From positions 496,001 to 560,000 of the forward strand of contig JAYRVF010000014.1 in the NCBI GenBank assembly GCA_041918675.1: a DNA stretch of 64,000 nt. The letters run 5' to 3'. This document shows, piece after piece, positions 26,340 to 35,803 of the stretch. Position 1 is the stretch's first letter, and every line of letters begins with the position of its first letter. This DNA is from SCUB01 sp041918675. Its GTDB lineage: Bacteria; Pseudomonadota; Alphaproteobacteria; Rhizobiales; Xanthobacteraceae. The notes under the pieces are model-generated. The model was not told the origin of the DNA, ran no database searches, and worked only from the letters and a program-made list of their open reading frames with translations. Both the position numbers and the translations under genes were made by a program.

Positions 26340-28865
26340 CTAGCCCTTCGCCTCACGCATCAGTTCGTCGGCGGCCTCCGCCAACAGCGCGTCGCCGGCC
26401 TCGCCGTGGATCGGCTCGCGGCCGATCTCTAGCATGACCGGGACCGCCAGGGGCGAGACGCGGTCGAGCGCCTTATGCACGATTCGCCCCCGCACGCGCG
26501 CGAGCATGCCGCTCAGCCTGCGGATGTCGAGCAGGCCGGTCGCCGCGTCGGCCCGCGCCGCGCGCAGCAGAATATGATCGGGCTGGTGCCGGCGCAAAAC
26601 GTCGAAGATGAGATCGGTGGAGAACTGGACCTGCCGCTTGGTCTTTTCCTCGCCGGGAAAGCGCCGCTCGATCAGCCCGCCGATCACCGCGCAGGTGCGG
26701 AAGGCGCGTTTCATCAGCGCGGACTCGTCGAGCCATGCCTCGAGATCGTCGCCGAGCATGTCGGCGTCGAACAGTTCGCCGAGCGAGAGCCTGTCCCGCC
26801 GGATGGCGAGCGAAAGATCGGACGTGCCCCACACCGCCAGCGCGTATTCATTGGCGACGAAACCGAGCGGATTGAGCCGGGCGCGCTCCAGCCGCCGCGT
26901 CAGGAGCATGCCGAGCGTCTGGTGGGCGAGCCTGCCCTCGAACGGATAGCAGACGAGATAATGCTTGCCCGCGCGCGGAAAGGTTTCCACCACCAGTTCC
27001 CTCGCCTGGGGCACGCGCGACAGATCGGCCTGCAAGGCGAGCCATTCGCGTACCTGGTCGGGCAGGTCGCGCCACAGGCGGCGGTCGGCGAGCAGGGCGC
27101 GCACGCGCTCGGCGAGATAGGTCGAGAGCGGAAATTTACCGCCGCCATAGCTCGGCACCTTGGCGTCGACGCCGGTCGCGCGCGAAACATAGGCCTCGTC
27201 CTCGGCGAGCGCCTCGAAACGCACGACTTCGCCGGCCAGCACGAAGGTGTCGCCCGCCACCAAACCCTCGATGAAATATTCCTCGACCTCGCCGAGCAGG
27301 CGCCCGCCGCGCCCGATCGCGCCGGTCGCGCCCGCGCCGCGATGGCGCGAACGGACCAGCCGGACCTTGATCATCGGCTCCTCGACGATGGTGCCGACGT
27401 TGAGGCGGTAGCGCTGGCGCGCCTTCGGATTGGCGACGCGCCAGCGGCCTTCCTTGTCCAGGCGGATGCGCGCGAACCGCTCGTAGGATTTCAGCGCGTA
27501 GCCGCCGGTCGCCACGAATTCGAGCGCGTCGTCGAAATCCGCGCGCGCCAGCCGCGCGTAGGGCGCCGCCGCGCGCGCCTCGTCGAACAGGTCGTCGGCG
27601 CGGAACGGCTCGGCGCAGGCGCGGCCGAGAATATGCTGCGCCAGAACGTCGAGCGCGCCCTCGCGCGCCGGCGGCGTGTCCTGGGCGTTGTCGGCGATCG
27701 CGTCGATCGCGGCGCGGCATTCGAGCACCTCGAAGCGGTTGGCCGGCACCAGCACCGCGCGGGACGGCTCGTCGAGGCGGTGATTGGCCCGGCCGATGCG
27801 CTGCATCAGTCGCGAGGCGCCCTTGGGCGCGCCGACATTGACGACGAGATCGACATCGCCCCAGTCGACGCCGAGATCGAGCGAGGACGTGCATACCACC
27901 GCGCGCAGGCGGCCTTCCACCATCGCCCGCTCGACCTTGCGGCGCTGGGCGACATCGAGCGAACCATGATGCAGCGCGATCGCCAGCCCCGCGTCGTTGG
28001 CGCGCCACAATTCCTGAAACAGCAGCTCGGCCTGGCTGCGGGTGTTGACGAAGACGAGCACGGTCTTGTGGCGCCCGATCAGGTCGAGAATTTCGCCGAT
28101 CGCGTGCCGCGCCGTGTGTCCGGCCCAGGGCAGGCGCTCGCGGGTATCGAGCATCGTGACCCGCGGCGCCGCGCCGCTATCGGCGACGACGAGATCGGCG
28201 GCGTTGTCGATGCCCTCGATCCGCGGCACGAGATAGCGGCAAAGCGCCATCGGATCGGCGACGGTCGCCGACAGGCCGAAGGCGCGCGCTTGCGGGGCGA
28301 GCCGGTGGAGCCGCGCCAGGCCCAGCGACAGCAGATCGCCGCGACGCGAGGTCACCAGCGCGTGCAATTCGTCGAGCACGATGCGCCGCAGCGAGCCGAA
28401 CAGAAAAGGCGCGTCATCCGACGCGATCAGGAGCGCGAGCTGCTCGGGCGTCGTCAGCAGGATTTGCGGCGGATGCCGGCGCTGGCGCTGACGGCGCGAG
28501 GCCGGCGTGTCGCCCGTGCGGGTTTCGATCCGAAACCGCAGATTCATTTCCGCGACCGGTTGTTCCAGGTTGCGGGCGATGTCGACCGCGAGCGCCTTCA
28601 AGGGCGAAATATAGAGCGTGTGCAGCCCGTCGGCGCGCGAGGTCGCCCGCCGCCGCTTGGCATCCTCGTTCAGCTCGACGAGCGTAGGCAGAAATCCGGC
28701 GAGCGTCTTGCCCGCCCCGGTCGGCGCGATCAGGAGCGCGGAGCGACGCGCGGCCGCTTTCTCCAGCATCGCGAGCTGATGGGCGCGCGGCGTCCAGCCC
28801 CGCGCGGCGAACCATCGCGCGAATGGCTCCGGCAAGGAGGGCGACGTCTGCGATGCGTCTGTCAC
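26340..28865 (-). CDS. Ligase-associated DEXH-box helicase (Lhr-like)
   Basis: Superfamily 2 ATP-dependent DNA helicase of the Lhr group found next to pdeM. The 841-residue protein contains the Q-like motif RAHQLAMLEKA, Walker A APTGAGKT, the DELH box (VLDELHALVTSRRGD), motif III LSATVADP and motif VI QRIGRANHRLDEPSR. A long C-terminal winged-helix/Lhr core follows, with HYLVCYPFEGRLAHQTLGML. The start is a GTG at 28865. It forms a two-gene unit with pdeM. Its expected role is unwinding or remodelling damaged DNA; this is family knowledge, not shown here. Confidence 0.95.
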   Translation of the reverse strand: MTDASQTSPSLPEPFARWFAARGWTPRAHQLAMLEKAAARRSALLIAPTGAGKTLAGFLPTLVELNEDAKRRRATSRADGLHTLYISPLKALAVDIARNLEQPVAEMNLRFRIETRTGDTPASRRQRQRRHPPQILLTTPEQLALLIASDDAPFLFGSLRRIVLDELHALVTSRRGDLLSLGLARLHRLAPQARAFGLSATVADPMALCRYLVPRIEGIDNAADLVVADSGAAPRVTMLDTRERLPWAGHTARHAIGEILDLIGRHKTVLVFVNTRSQAELLFQELWRANDAGLAIALHHGSLDVAQRRKVERAMVEGRLRAVVCTSSLDLGVDWGDVDLVVNVGAPKGASRLMQRIGRANHRLDEPSRAVLVPANRFEVLECRAAIDAIADNAQDTPPAREGALDVLAQHILGRACAEPFRADDLFDEARAAAPYARLARADFDDALEFVATGGYALKSYERFARIRLDKEGRWRVANPKARQRYRLNVGTIVEEPMIKVRLVRSRHRGAGATGAIGRGGRLLGEVEEYFIEGLVAGDTFVLAGEVVRFEALAEDEAYVSRATGVDAKVPSYGGGKFPLSTYLAERVRALLADRRLWRDLPDQVREWLALQADLSRVPQARELVVETFPRAGKHYLVCYPFEGRLAHQTLGMLLTRRLERARLNPLGFVANEYALAVWGTSDLSLAIRRDRLSLGELFDADMLGDDLEAWLDESALMKRAFRTCAVIGGLIERRFPGEEKTKRQVQFSTDLIFDVLRRHQPDHILLRAARADAATGLLDIRRLSGMLARVRGRIVHKALDRVSPLAVPVMLEIGREPIHGEAGDALLAEAADELMREAKG

Positions 28866-28931
28866 GCGTCAAGACGTAGCGCCGCGCACGCGCCGGGTCG
28901 AGCCCCCGGAAACGCCCGCCCCCGCCGGCGA

Positions 28932-29873
28932 TCACGCCTTCATCGCCACCGCGATCAGGCCGGGCACCGGTATGTTCGCCTCGGCGCGGGTCGAAGCGGC
29001 CTCGAGCACCGCCAGAACGAGGCCGGCCGCGCCGATCGCCTCGCGCACGGCCGCCGCGTCGCAGGCGTAGCGCAAGGACCGGCCGAGCCGGATACCCTTG
29101 CCCCCGCCGCCCTCATGCGTCTCGACCGAAAACGCGAGCAGCCCCGAGGGGCGCAGAACGCGCGCGGTCTCCCGGCAGATCGGCGCGAGCTCGGAGAGAT
29201 AGACGAAGGCATCGGCGGCGATGGCGAGATCGGCGGAGGCGTCGTCTTCGCCGCGCATGAAGTCGAGCATGTCGCCGACATGCAGGCGGCGATAGCAGCC
29301 CCGTGTCCGCGCGCGCTCGACCATTTTCGGCGACAGGTCGACGCCGTCCATCTCCGCGACCATGCCGGCGAAGGCTTCGCCCGAAAGCCCCGTGCCGCAG
29401 CCGAGATCGAGCCCGCGCGAAAACCGCGCGCGGCGGCCGGACGCGGCGCATGCCGCTTCGACCGCCTCGCGCAGGAGGCGCGGACCGCGATAGGCAAGGC
29501 CCTCGACCAGCGCGGCGTCGAATTTCGCCGCGTATTGATCGAACACCGCCCGCACATAGGCCTCGGGCATGGCGCCCTCGGGCGCCGCGCCGAGGCGCAT
29601 CAAATGAAGGATCGCGCCATGGCGGTCGGCGGGATCGGCGGCGAGCGCCGCCCGGAAGGCCGCGACCGCGCCCGGCGCATCGCCGAGCGCCTCGCGCGTC
29701 TCGCCGAGTGCGAACCAGGCCGAGGCGAAGCCGGGCGCGAGTTCGATCGCCTGCTCCAGCAGGTCGGCGGCCGCGGCCAGATCGCCCCGCCCGCGCAGAT
29801 CGCACGCGTAGGTGTAGCGGCGGTCGGCGACAATGTCGCCCGATGAGACATGGAAGGAGGCGGTTTCCGGCAT
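28932..29873 (-). CDS. TPR-containing SAM-dependent methyltransferase
   Basis: A 313-residue protein with two N-terminal tetratricopeptide-like helices (YACDLRGRGDLAAAADLLEQ and GETREALGDAPGAVAAFRA) joined to a class I methyltransferase. The SAM motif I is GLDLGCGTGLSGEAF, followed by the acidic MDGVDLSPKMVERA and the post-motif LAIAADAFVYLSEL. The substrate is unknown; similar TPR-methyltransferases are annotated only by domain. The ATG at 29873 is the first sensible start. It is upstream of the helicase on the same strand but separated by about 65 bp, with no clear functional tie. Confidence 0.9.
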   Translation of the reverse strand: MPETASFHVSSGDIVADRRYTYACDLRGRGDLAAAADLLEQAIELAPGFASAWFALGETREALGDAPGAVAAFRAALAADPADRHGAILHLMRLGAAPEGAMPEAYVRAVFDQYAAKFDAALVEGLAYRGPRLLREAVEAACAASGRRARFSRGLDLGCGTGLSGEAFAGMVAEMDGVDLSPKMVERARTRGCYRRLHVGDMLDFMRGEDDASADLAIAADAFVYLSELAPICRETARVLRPSGLLAFSVETHEGGGGKGIRLGRSLRYACDAAAVREAIGAAGLVLAVLEAASTRAEANIPVPGLIAVAMKA

Positions 29874-30021
29874 CGGATGTGCCCAATCGCAGGCCGGCTT
29901 GTTGTGGACGGAACTTGACGGAGGCGCAATGCCATCCCATCTGCGGGTAGCATGCCCACTTGGCTCCGCCGGCGCGGCGGGGAACGCGGGGCGAATGGCC
30001 GGACGCATCGGGAGGCGGGTA

Positions 30022-30297
30022 ATGGCGAACGATCAACTGGCTCGGTTCATGGGCGGCACCCCCGCCGCCGTGTTCTTCCGCCTGATCCTGCTCTCGATCC
30101 TGGTTGGCGTCGTGCTCTCGGCCGTCGGCCTCGACCCCTGGAACATCATTCAAAGCATCCGCACGCTGATCCGGCGCGTCTGGGAGCTCGGCTTCGACGC
30201 CATCGATTGGCTGTGGCGCTATTTCCTGCTCGGCGCGGTCATCGTCGTGCCGATCTGGCTGCTCAGCCGCCTCGGCTCGCGCGCGACCGGACGCTGA
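30022..30297 (+). CDS. DUF6460 small membrane protein
   Basis: A 91-residue protein with two hydrophobic helices (VFFRLILLSILVGVVLSAVG and YFLLGAVIVVPIWLLSRLG) and the conserved segment GLDPWNIIQSIRTLIRRVW between them, matching the DUF6460 family of alphaproteobacteria. GGAGGCGGGTA precedes the ATG. It is divergent from the methyltransferase and convergent with pyrD. Its role is unknown. Confidence 0.88.
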   Translation: MANDQLARFMGGTPAAVFFRLILLSILVGVVLSAVGLDPWNIIQSIRTLIRRVWELGFDAIDWLWRYFLLGAVIVVPIWLLSRLGSRATGR

Positions 30298-30355
30298 CGC
30301 GTTCGCGGGGGGCCGCATGGCGATCGCACCGGTTTGACGGTCATTGGGAGGGGCG

Positions 30356-31450
30356 TCACACCGGCCATGGCTCGGCCGTGATGGTGGCCGCGTCCGCGCC
30401 GACGATCTCGGTGAGCGAGGCGCGGTTCGTCCGGCGCAGCGTCGAGGCGAGATCGGCCTTGATCGCCTCGACGAGGCCGAGACCCTTGTAGATCAGCCCG
30501 CTGTAAATCTGGATCAACGTCGCGCCCGCGCGGATTTTCGTCAGCGCCGCGCCGCCGGAATCGATGCCGCCGACGCCGACCAGCGGAAACGCGCCCTCCG
30601 CGCGCACGAAGGTTTCCGCCACCATCCGCGTCGAAAGTCCGAACAGCGGCCGCCCGGAAAGTCCGCCGGCTTCCCGCGCCGTGGCGCGGTCGCGCAGCGA
30701 CGGCGGGCGCATCAGCGTGGTGTTGGAGACGATCATGCCGTCGATGCGCCGCGCGCGCACGATCTGAACGACATCGTCGAGCTCGGACAATGTCAGATCC
30801 GGCGCGATCTTGAGAAGCAGCGGCGTGTCGCCCGCCCGCGCGCGGGCGCGGTCGCGCGCCTCGGTGACGCGGGCGAGCAAGTCGTCGAGCTCGGTGGCGT
30901 TCTGCAGGTTACGCAGGCCCGGTGTGTTGGGCGAGGAAATATTGACGGTGAAATAGCTCGCCACCGGCGCCATCATATCGATCAGATTGACGTAATCGGC
31001 GACGCGATCGGACGAATCCTTGTTGGCTCCGATATTGACGCCGACGATGCCGCCATGGGACGCGCGCGCGGCGAGCCGGCGCAGCGCCGCCTCCGCTCCG
31101 TCATTGTTGAAGCCCATGCGGTTGATGACCGCCTCGTCGGCCTCCAGGCGAAACAGGCGCGGCCGCGGATTGCCCCCTTGCGGCTTCGGCGTCAGCGTTC
31201 CCACCTCGACGAAGCCGAAGCCGAGACGGAGAAGCCCGTCGGCCGCTTCCGCGTTCTTGTCGAAGCCGGCGCCGATGCCCACGGGATTGGGGAAGTTGAG
31301 GCCGAAGGCGCGGATCGCGAGCAGCGGATCGGAGGCCGGCGCCTGGGTGAGCGGCAGGACGCGTAGCCCATTGACCGCCAGCCGATGCGCGACTTCGGGA
31401 TCGAGCAGGCGCAACAGCGGCAGCGTCATTGTGTCGAAGGCCCGGATCAT
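30356..31450 (-). CDS. pyrD: Dihydroorotate dehydrogenase, class 2 (quinone)
   Basis: FMN enzyme of pyrimidine synthesis at the inner membrane, passing electrons to quinone. The 364-residue protein has the N-terminal amphipathic helix, NPVGIGAGFDKNAEA, VINRMGFNNDG, NISSPNTPGLRNLQ with the catalytic Ser region, and VGVGGIDSGGAALTKIRAGA for FMN phosphate. The class 2 length and membrane helix set it apart from the soluble class 1 form. It overlaps the DUF952 gene by four bases (ATGA), so the two are coupled. Confidence 0.96.
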   Translation of the reverse strand: MIRAFDTMTLPLLRLLDPEVAHRLAVNGLRVLPLTQAPASDPLLAIRAFGLNFPNPVGIGAGFDKNAEAADGLLRLGFGFVEVGTLTPKPQGGNPRPRLFRLEADEAVINRMGFNNDGAEAALRRLAARASHGGIVGVNIGANKDSSDRVADYVNLIDMMAPVASYFTVNISSPNTPGLRNLQNATELDDLLARVTEARDRARARAGDTPLLLKIAPDLTLSELDDVVQIVRARRIDGMIVSNTTLMRPPSLRDRATAREAGGLSGRPLFGLSTRMVAETFVRAEGAFPLVGVGGIDSGGAALTKIRAGATLIQIYSGLIYKGLGLVEAIKADLASTLRRTNRASLTEIVGADAATITAEPWPV

Positions 31451-31791
31451 GGCTCAAGCTCCGGCATGATGGGCGTACCATCGGACGCCATCGCGAACTC
31501 GAGCACGTCGGTCACCGCCGCGAGATCAAGCGGCGCATGAAGATGGGGATAGAGCTCGCCGCGGCGCGAGCGCTCCCAGCGCAACGCCTCCCCGAGCAAG
31601 TCACCGTCGACGACGATCAGGAACAGTCCCTGCTGCCCTGAGAAATGGCGGCGCGCCGTTTCGGCGAGCTGAGCCTGTGTACAAAGGTGGATAAATCCGT
31701 CGCGCAGATCGTCGGCGGAACCGGCGAAGACGCCGAGCCGTTCTGCCTCGCGCCAGGCCGATGCGGAACAGATCTTGTAAATCTTTGACAC
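31447..31791 (-). CDS. DUF952 domain protein
   Basis: A 114-residue protein with the DUF952 signatures IYKICSASAWREAERLG near the start, DGFIHLCTQAQLAETA, and GELYPHLHAPLDLAAV. The family is a small fold of unknown activity often next to pyrD in alphaproteobacteria. Its stop overlaps the pyrD start by four bases. The start is a GTG with no clear ribosome-binding site. The divergent neighbour is the S24 repressor gene. Confidence 0.93.
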   Translation of the reverse strand: MSKIYKICSASAWREAERLGVFAGSADDLRDGFIHLCTQAQLAETARRHFSGQQGLFLIVVDGDLLGEALRWERSRRGELYPHLHAPLDLAAVTDVLEFAMASDGTPIMPELEP

Positions 31792-31872
31792 GAAAGGAGG
31801 TCTTGCCCTTGAGGAGTAGGCCGAGCGACCGTATCGGGGCCAATGGTGCGGTTCAAGTGCGACAATTCATCA

Positions 31873-31902
31873 TTGCCGCTCGCGCGCACCAAAGGCTATA
31901 AT
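31873..31902 (+). promoter_or_regulatory. Putative promoter of the S24/HTH regulator
   Basis: A perfect TATAAT at 31897-31902 stands 18 bp after TTGCCG (31873-31878) in an AT-richer patch, about 58 bp before the regulator start. Matching aattc/gaatt half-sites overlap the -10 and the predicted transcription start and could be an autoregulatory site. Confidence 0.5.
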
Positions 31903-31959
31903 TCCTATCGAGGGACAGAATTCAGCTTTTCCGATCGGCCCGGCGATGGAAGTCCGTCC

Positions 31960-32589
31960 ATGTTGACCCACACCCAGATCTGGACCGCGCTCGACCGCTT
32001 GGCGGCGCGCGCAGGCATGACGCCGTCGGGTCTGGCGCGCAAGGCCGGACTCGATCCGACGACGTTCAACAAGTCCAAGCGGATCACCCCGGACGGGCGC
32101 GAGCGGTGGCCCTCGACCGAATCGGTCGCCAAGGCACTGGCGGCGACCGGGACGAGCGTGGATACGCTGGTCGAACTGATGCAGGAGACGGGGCGGCTGG
32201 CCGCGCAGGCCGTGCCGCTGCTCGGCTTCGCCGAAGCCGGAGCGGGCGGCTATTTCGACGACGGCGGTTTTCCGGTCGGCAAGGGCTGGGACGAGGTCGC
32301 CTTTCCCGCCGTCAACGACGAGCACGCCTACGCGCTCGAAATCTCCGGCGATTCCATGAAGCCGGCCTATCGCGACGGCGACGTCATCATCGTCTCGCCG
32401 GGAGCGCCGATCCGCCGCGGCGATCGCGTCGTCTGCAAGACCAAGGACGGCGAGGTGATGGTCAAGGAACTCAAGCGCCGCACCGCGAAGACGATCGAAT
32501 TGCAATCGCTCAATCCCGTCCATCCCGACCGGGCGCTGTCGACCGCGGATGTGGAGTGGATCGCGCGCATCGTCTGGGCGAGCCAGTAG
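31960..32589 (+). CDS. HTH and S24-peptidase regulator (LexA/CI-like)
   Basis: A 209-residue regulator with an N-terminal helix-turn-helix (GMTPSGLARKAGLDPTTFNK) and a C-terminal S24 domain. The Ser-Lys dyad is conserved: Ser132 in ISGDSMKPAYRDGDVIIV and Lys169 in GEVMVKELKRR. A Gly/Ala-rich linker (GFAEAGAGGYF) lies where LexA/CI proteins are cleaved. Such proteins respond to DNA damage or other stress by self-cleavage; in this order they are chromosomal single genes as well as phage repressors. No phage genes are near, so I favour a housekeeping stress regulator. Confidence 0.9.
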   Translation: MLTHTQIWTALDRLAARAGMTPSGLARKAGLDPTTFNKSKRITPDGRERWPSTESVAKALAATGTSVDTLVELMQETGRLAAQAVPLLGFAEAGAGGYFDDGGFPVGKGWDEVAFPAVNDEHAYALEISGDSMKPAYRDGDVIIVSPGAPIRRGDRVVCKTKDGEVMVKELKRRTAKTIELQSLNPVHPDRALSTADVEWIARIVWASQ

Positions 32590-32622
32590 CCGCGCCGGCC
32601 GACCGCGCCGAGGCGTGGCCGA

Positions 32623-33006
32623 TCAGTTCATCCGGCGCAGAAAGCCGGCGATGTATTTTGCTTCCGTCTCGCCCACCGCCCGCGCGACCTCCTTGCCGTC
32701 CTTGAAGCCGATCAGCGTGCCCTGCGAATTCACGTTGAAGGCGCGCGCCGCCTCCCGCTGCGCGTCGAAATCGATGCGGAAGACGATGAGATGGTCGAAC
32801 TCGGCCTGCCGGTAGAAGCCGTCGAGCGCGGCGCGCTGATAGCGGCAGGTCGGGCACATCTGTCCCATCACCTCGACGATGATCGCCTTGCCCTCGGCCC
32901 GCGCGGCCTGGAAGGCGACGCCGTCGAACGGCTTGACCTCCGCGGCGGTCGCGGCGCCGGCGAAGAGCAGCGCGGCGAGAACGGTAAGCGCGGTTCGCTT
33001 CGACAT
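32623..33006 (-). CDS. Periplasmic thioredoxin-like protein
   Basis: A 127-residue exported protein with a signal peptide (TALTVLAALLFAGAATAAE) and a thioredoxin fold. The redox motif is CPTC in MGQMCPTCRYQRAALDGF, and the cis-Pro position is replaced (NSQGTLIGFKDGKEV has Thr). It probably reduces or oxidises periplasmic disulfides, for example in cytochrome maturation; the partner is unknown. GGGAG precedes the ATG. It lies just downstream of lysK on the same strand; the frame reads through upstream but only as an lysK shadow. Confidence 0.88.
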   Translation of the reverse strand: MSKRTALTVLAALLFAGAATAAEVKPFDGVAFQAARAEGKAIIVEVMGQMCPTCRYQRAALDGFYRQAEFDHLIVFRIDFDAQREAARAFNVNSQGTLIGFKDGKEVARAVGETEAKYIAGFLRRMN

Positions 33007-33065
33007 GATCGTTTCTCCCTCCGCGGCGGCTTTCGCCGTCCGTCCACGTCCGTGCCCGCGCGCGA

Positions 33066-34706
33066 TCACGCCGAGCGCGCCAGCGCGCCGTCGATCATCG
33101 CGACGGTGTTGCCGAGACCGTAGACCGCGACGAAGGAACCGAAGCGCGGTCCCTTCTGCTGTCCGAGCAACACCTGGTAGAGCATGTTGAACCATTCGAG
33201 CGAGACGCCCGGCTTGCCGTCCTTGGCCTTCTTGGCGTGATCGAGGAACGGCTCGCGGCGGCCGATCTCGTAAACGACGTTCTGGATGTCCTCGGCGCGC
33301 GCGTCCTCGGACAATTGCGTCAGCGCGTCGCGCAGGTCCTGCAACGCCACGCGCTCGGCCTCGCTGGCCGCGCGGTATTTCTTTTCCGGCAGCACGAAGT
33401 CGCGGAAATAGTGGATGGCGCATTCGACATGGGCGGCGAGCCTCGGATGCGATGCCGGCGTCACGCCGGGACGATAGCGGCGGATGAAGCCCCACAGCGT
33501 CTCGGCGTTCTCCGCGTTCGACGTCGCGACCAACGTCAGCAGCATCTGGAACGTGACCGGCATGTCGGCTTCCGGCGGCGCGCCGGCGTGAATATGCCAG
33601 ACCGGATTGGTGAGCCGCTGGCGGTCGTCCTGCCGCGCGTAGGCCTCCAAATGCTGCTGATACTCGTCGACGTTGCGCGGGATCACGTCGAAATAGAGCC
33701 GCTTGGCCGCTTTCGGCTCGCGATACATGAACAGCGACAGCGATTCCGGCGAGGCGTAGCGCAGCCATTCCTCGATGGTCAGGCCGTTGCCCTTCGATTT
33801 CGAGATCTTCTGCCCCTTCTCGTCGAGGAACAATTCGTAGTTGAAGCCTTCCGGCGGCGCGCCGCCGAGCGCGCGGCAGATCTCGCCCGACAGCTTGACG
33901 GAATCGATCAGGTCCTTTCCCGCCATTTCGTAATCGACGCCGAGCGCATGCCAGCGCATCGCCCAATCGGGCTTCCATTGCAGCTTGCAGCTTCCGCCGG
34001 TGACCGGAACGCTCACCCGTTCCCTCGTTTCCGGATCGTCGTAGGAGATCGTGCCCGCTTTCACGTCGCGCGCGACGATCGGGACCTGCAGGACGATTCC
34101 GCTGCGCGGGCAGACCGGCAGGAACGGCGAATAACTCGCCGCCCGCTCCTCGCGCAGGCTCGGCAGCATGATCGCCATGACCTCGTCGTAACGGTCCAGC
34201 ACCCGCAGCAACGCGGCGTCGAACCGGCCGGAGGTGTAATAGTCCGTCGAGGAGCCGAATTCGTAATCGAAGCCGAAGGCGTCGAGAAAGGCGCGCAGGC
34301 GCGCGTTGTTGTGGGCGCCGAAGGAATCATGCGTGCCGAAGGGATCGGGAACCCGGGTCAGCGGCTTGTTGAGGTGGGCCGCGATGCGTTCCTTGTTGGG
34401 AATGTTGTCGGGAATCTTGCGCAGCCCGTCCATGTCGTCGGAAAAGGCGAGCAGGCGGGTCTTGATCCTGTCCTCGGTCAGCACGCGAAAGGCGTGGCGC
34501 ACCATGGTGGTGCGCGCGACCTCGCCGAAGGTGCCGATATGCGGCAGGCCCGAGGGGCCGTAGCCGGTCTCGAACAACACCTCGTCCTTCGGCTTCTTCT
34601 TCAGCCGCGCGACGATCTTGCGCGCCTCCTCGAACGGCCAGGCATTGGACTGCTCGGCGAGAAACCGCATGGCGGCCGCGTCCGGCGCGGTTGCTGGAGA
34701 ACTCAT
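33066..34706 (-). CDS. lysK: Lysine-tRNA ligase, class I
   Basis: Class I lysyl-tRNA synthetase, the archaeal-type enzyme also used by most alphaproteobacteria in place of class II LysS. The 546-residue protein has the HIGH-equivalent GPSGLPHIGTFGEV and the KISKSKG motif (EKGQKISKSKGNGLT), plus LLAFSDDMDGLRKIPDN and FLDEKG. The ATG at 34706 follows GAGGAAG. It is a single gene, next to the thioredoxin-like gene. Confidence 0.96.
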   Translation of the reverse strand: MSSPATAPDAAAMRFLAEQSNAWPFEEARKIVARLKKKPKDEVLFETGYGPSGLPHIGTFGEVARTTMVRHAFRVLTEDRIKTRLLAFSDDMDGLRKIPDNIPNKERIAAHLNKPLTRVPDPFGTHDSFGAHNNARLRAFLDAFGFDYEFGSSTDYYTSGRFDAALLRVLDRYDEVMAIMLPSLREERAASYSPFLPVCPRSGIVLQVPIVARDVKAGTISYDDPETRERVSVPVTGGSCKLQWKPDWAMRWHALGVDYEMAGKDLIDSVKLSGEICRALGGAPPEGFNYELFLDEKGQKISKSKGNGLTIEEWLRYASPESLSLFMYREPKAAKRLYFDVIPRNVDEYQQHLEAYARQDDRQRLTNPVWHIHAGAPPEADMPVTFQMLLTLVATSNAENAETLWGFIRRYRPGVTPASHPRLAAHVECAIHYFRDFVLPEKKYRAASEAERVALQDLRDALTQLSEDARAEDIQNVVYEIGRREPFLDHAKKAKDGKPGVSLEWFNMLYQVLLGQQKGPRFGSFVAVYGLGNTVAMIDGALARSA

Positions 34707-34790
34707 CGACTTTGCTTCCTCGTTGCGGCCGACACTATTGGCGGGCCTCGGCGCGGTCAAATCCAGGCGGGCGCGCCGACGCGGCGGCCG

Positions 34791-35705
34791 TCAGAACGGA
34801 CTGATCGGAAAATAGCGCAGCCACAGGTCGGTGAAGCGCCCGCTTTCCCAGACCCGGAACAGCGCCCAGTTGAGCGCCTGCCGCAGCGAATCGTTGCCGC
34901 GCCGCACCGCGATGCCGACGCCCTCGCCGAAAAAATTGCCGTCGAGGAACGGCCCGCCGGAAAACGCGCAGCAATTTTCCGAATCCGTGCCGTTGAGCCA
35001 GAACGCCAGCGAAATCGCGTCGCCGAAAATGAAATCGACCTCGCGGCGCTGGAGCGCGGCGTGCAACGCGACGTCGTTGGGAAACGGCTTGATCTCCGCG
35101 TCGGTGAAGTGCGCCTTGAGATAGGCCTCATGCGCCGTCGCGCCGACGACGCCGACCCTCTTGCCTTCGAGATATTCGGGACGGACTTCCGGGATCGCCA
35201 CGTCGCGGCGGGAAACGAAGCGCGCCGGCGTGCGGTAATAGGAATCGGTAAAGTCGACCCGGCCGCGCAGCTCCGGCGTGGTGGCGATCGAAGCGATGAT
35301 CGCGTCGCCCCGATTGGCCGACAAGGCGTCGACCAGGGTCTCGAAGCGCCGCATCTGGATCGTGCAGGCGACCTTGATCTCGTCGCACAGGCTGCGCGCG
35401 AGATCGACATTGAAGCCGGCAAGGGTGCCGCCCGGCCCGGTGAAGTTGAACGGCGGATAGTCGGCCTCGGTCAGAAAGCGGATGACGCTCAGGCGGGACA
35501 GGTCGGGCCGTTCGGGACGCCGGCGCGGATCCCAGAAGCCGGGCACGGTCTGCGGCCCCGCTGTCTCGGCCAGGGCGGGCGTTGAAAAATTTCCCATCGG
35601 CGCCGACGCGCACCCGACCAGGAGGGCGACGCAGACGCGGCGGACGAGCCGCGCCGCGCGCGGCCGCGATCGAAGATTGCGGAAATTGGCGATCCATGGT
35701 TGCAT
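34791..35705 (-). CDS. Family 3 extracellular solute-binding protein
   Basis: Periplasmic binding protein of the amino-acid type. The 304-residue product has a long signal region (ARLVRRVCVALLVGCASA), then SVIRFLTEADYPPFNFTGPG, LAGFNVDLARSLCDEI and a two-lobed SBP_bac_3 core with RGDAIIASIATTPELRGRVD and KRVGVVGATAHEAYLKA. No permease or ATPase gene lies beside it, so it may serve a transporter encoded elsewhere or a sensor. The ligand cannot be predicted. The ATG at 35705 was chosen because it begins the signal region. Confidence 0.9.
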   Translation of the reverse strand: MQPWIANFRNLRSRPRAARLVRRVCVALLVGCASAPMGNFSTPALAETAGPQTVPGFWDPRRRPERPDLSRLSVIRFLTEADYPPFNFTGPGGTLAGFNVDLARSLCDEIKVACTIQMRRFETLVDALSANRGDAIIASIATTPELRGRVDFTDSYYRTPARFVSRRDVAIPEVRPEYLEGKRVGVVGATAHEAYLKAHFTDAEIKPFPNDVALHAALQRREVDFIFGDAISLAFWLNGTDSENCCAFSGGPFLDGNFFGEGVGIAVRRGNDSLRQALNWALFRVWESGRFTDLWLRYFPISPF

Positions 35706-35803
35706 TTTCAGGTACCCGTGGCCGGGGGGTCTTATAGACCATTCATCGCGGGTGGGGAGCGCGATTCCGGCGATCGGGTGCCGTGGATTTTGGGGTAGGC
35801 CAT

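Noticed and set aside
26475..29846. 1123-codon open frame on the plus strand opposite the helicase
   Set aside because: Antisense shadow of helicase and methyltransferase genes; no recognisable product.
31960..32589. Phage repressor signalling a prophage
   Set aside because: No structural, integrase or lysis genes nearby; neighbours are housekeeping genes.
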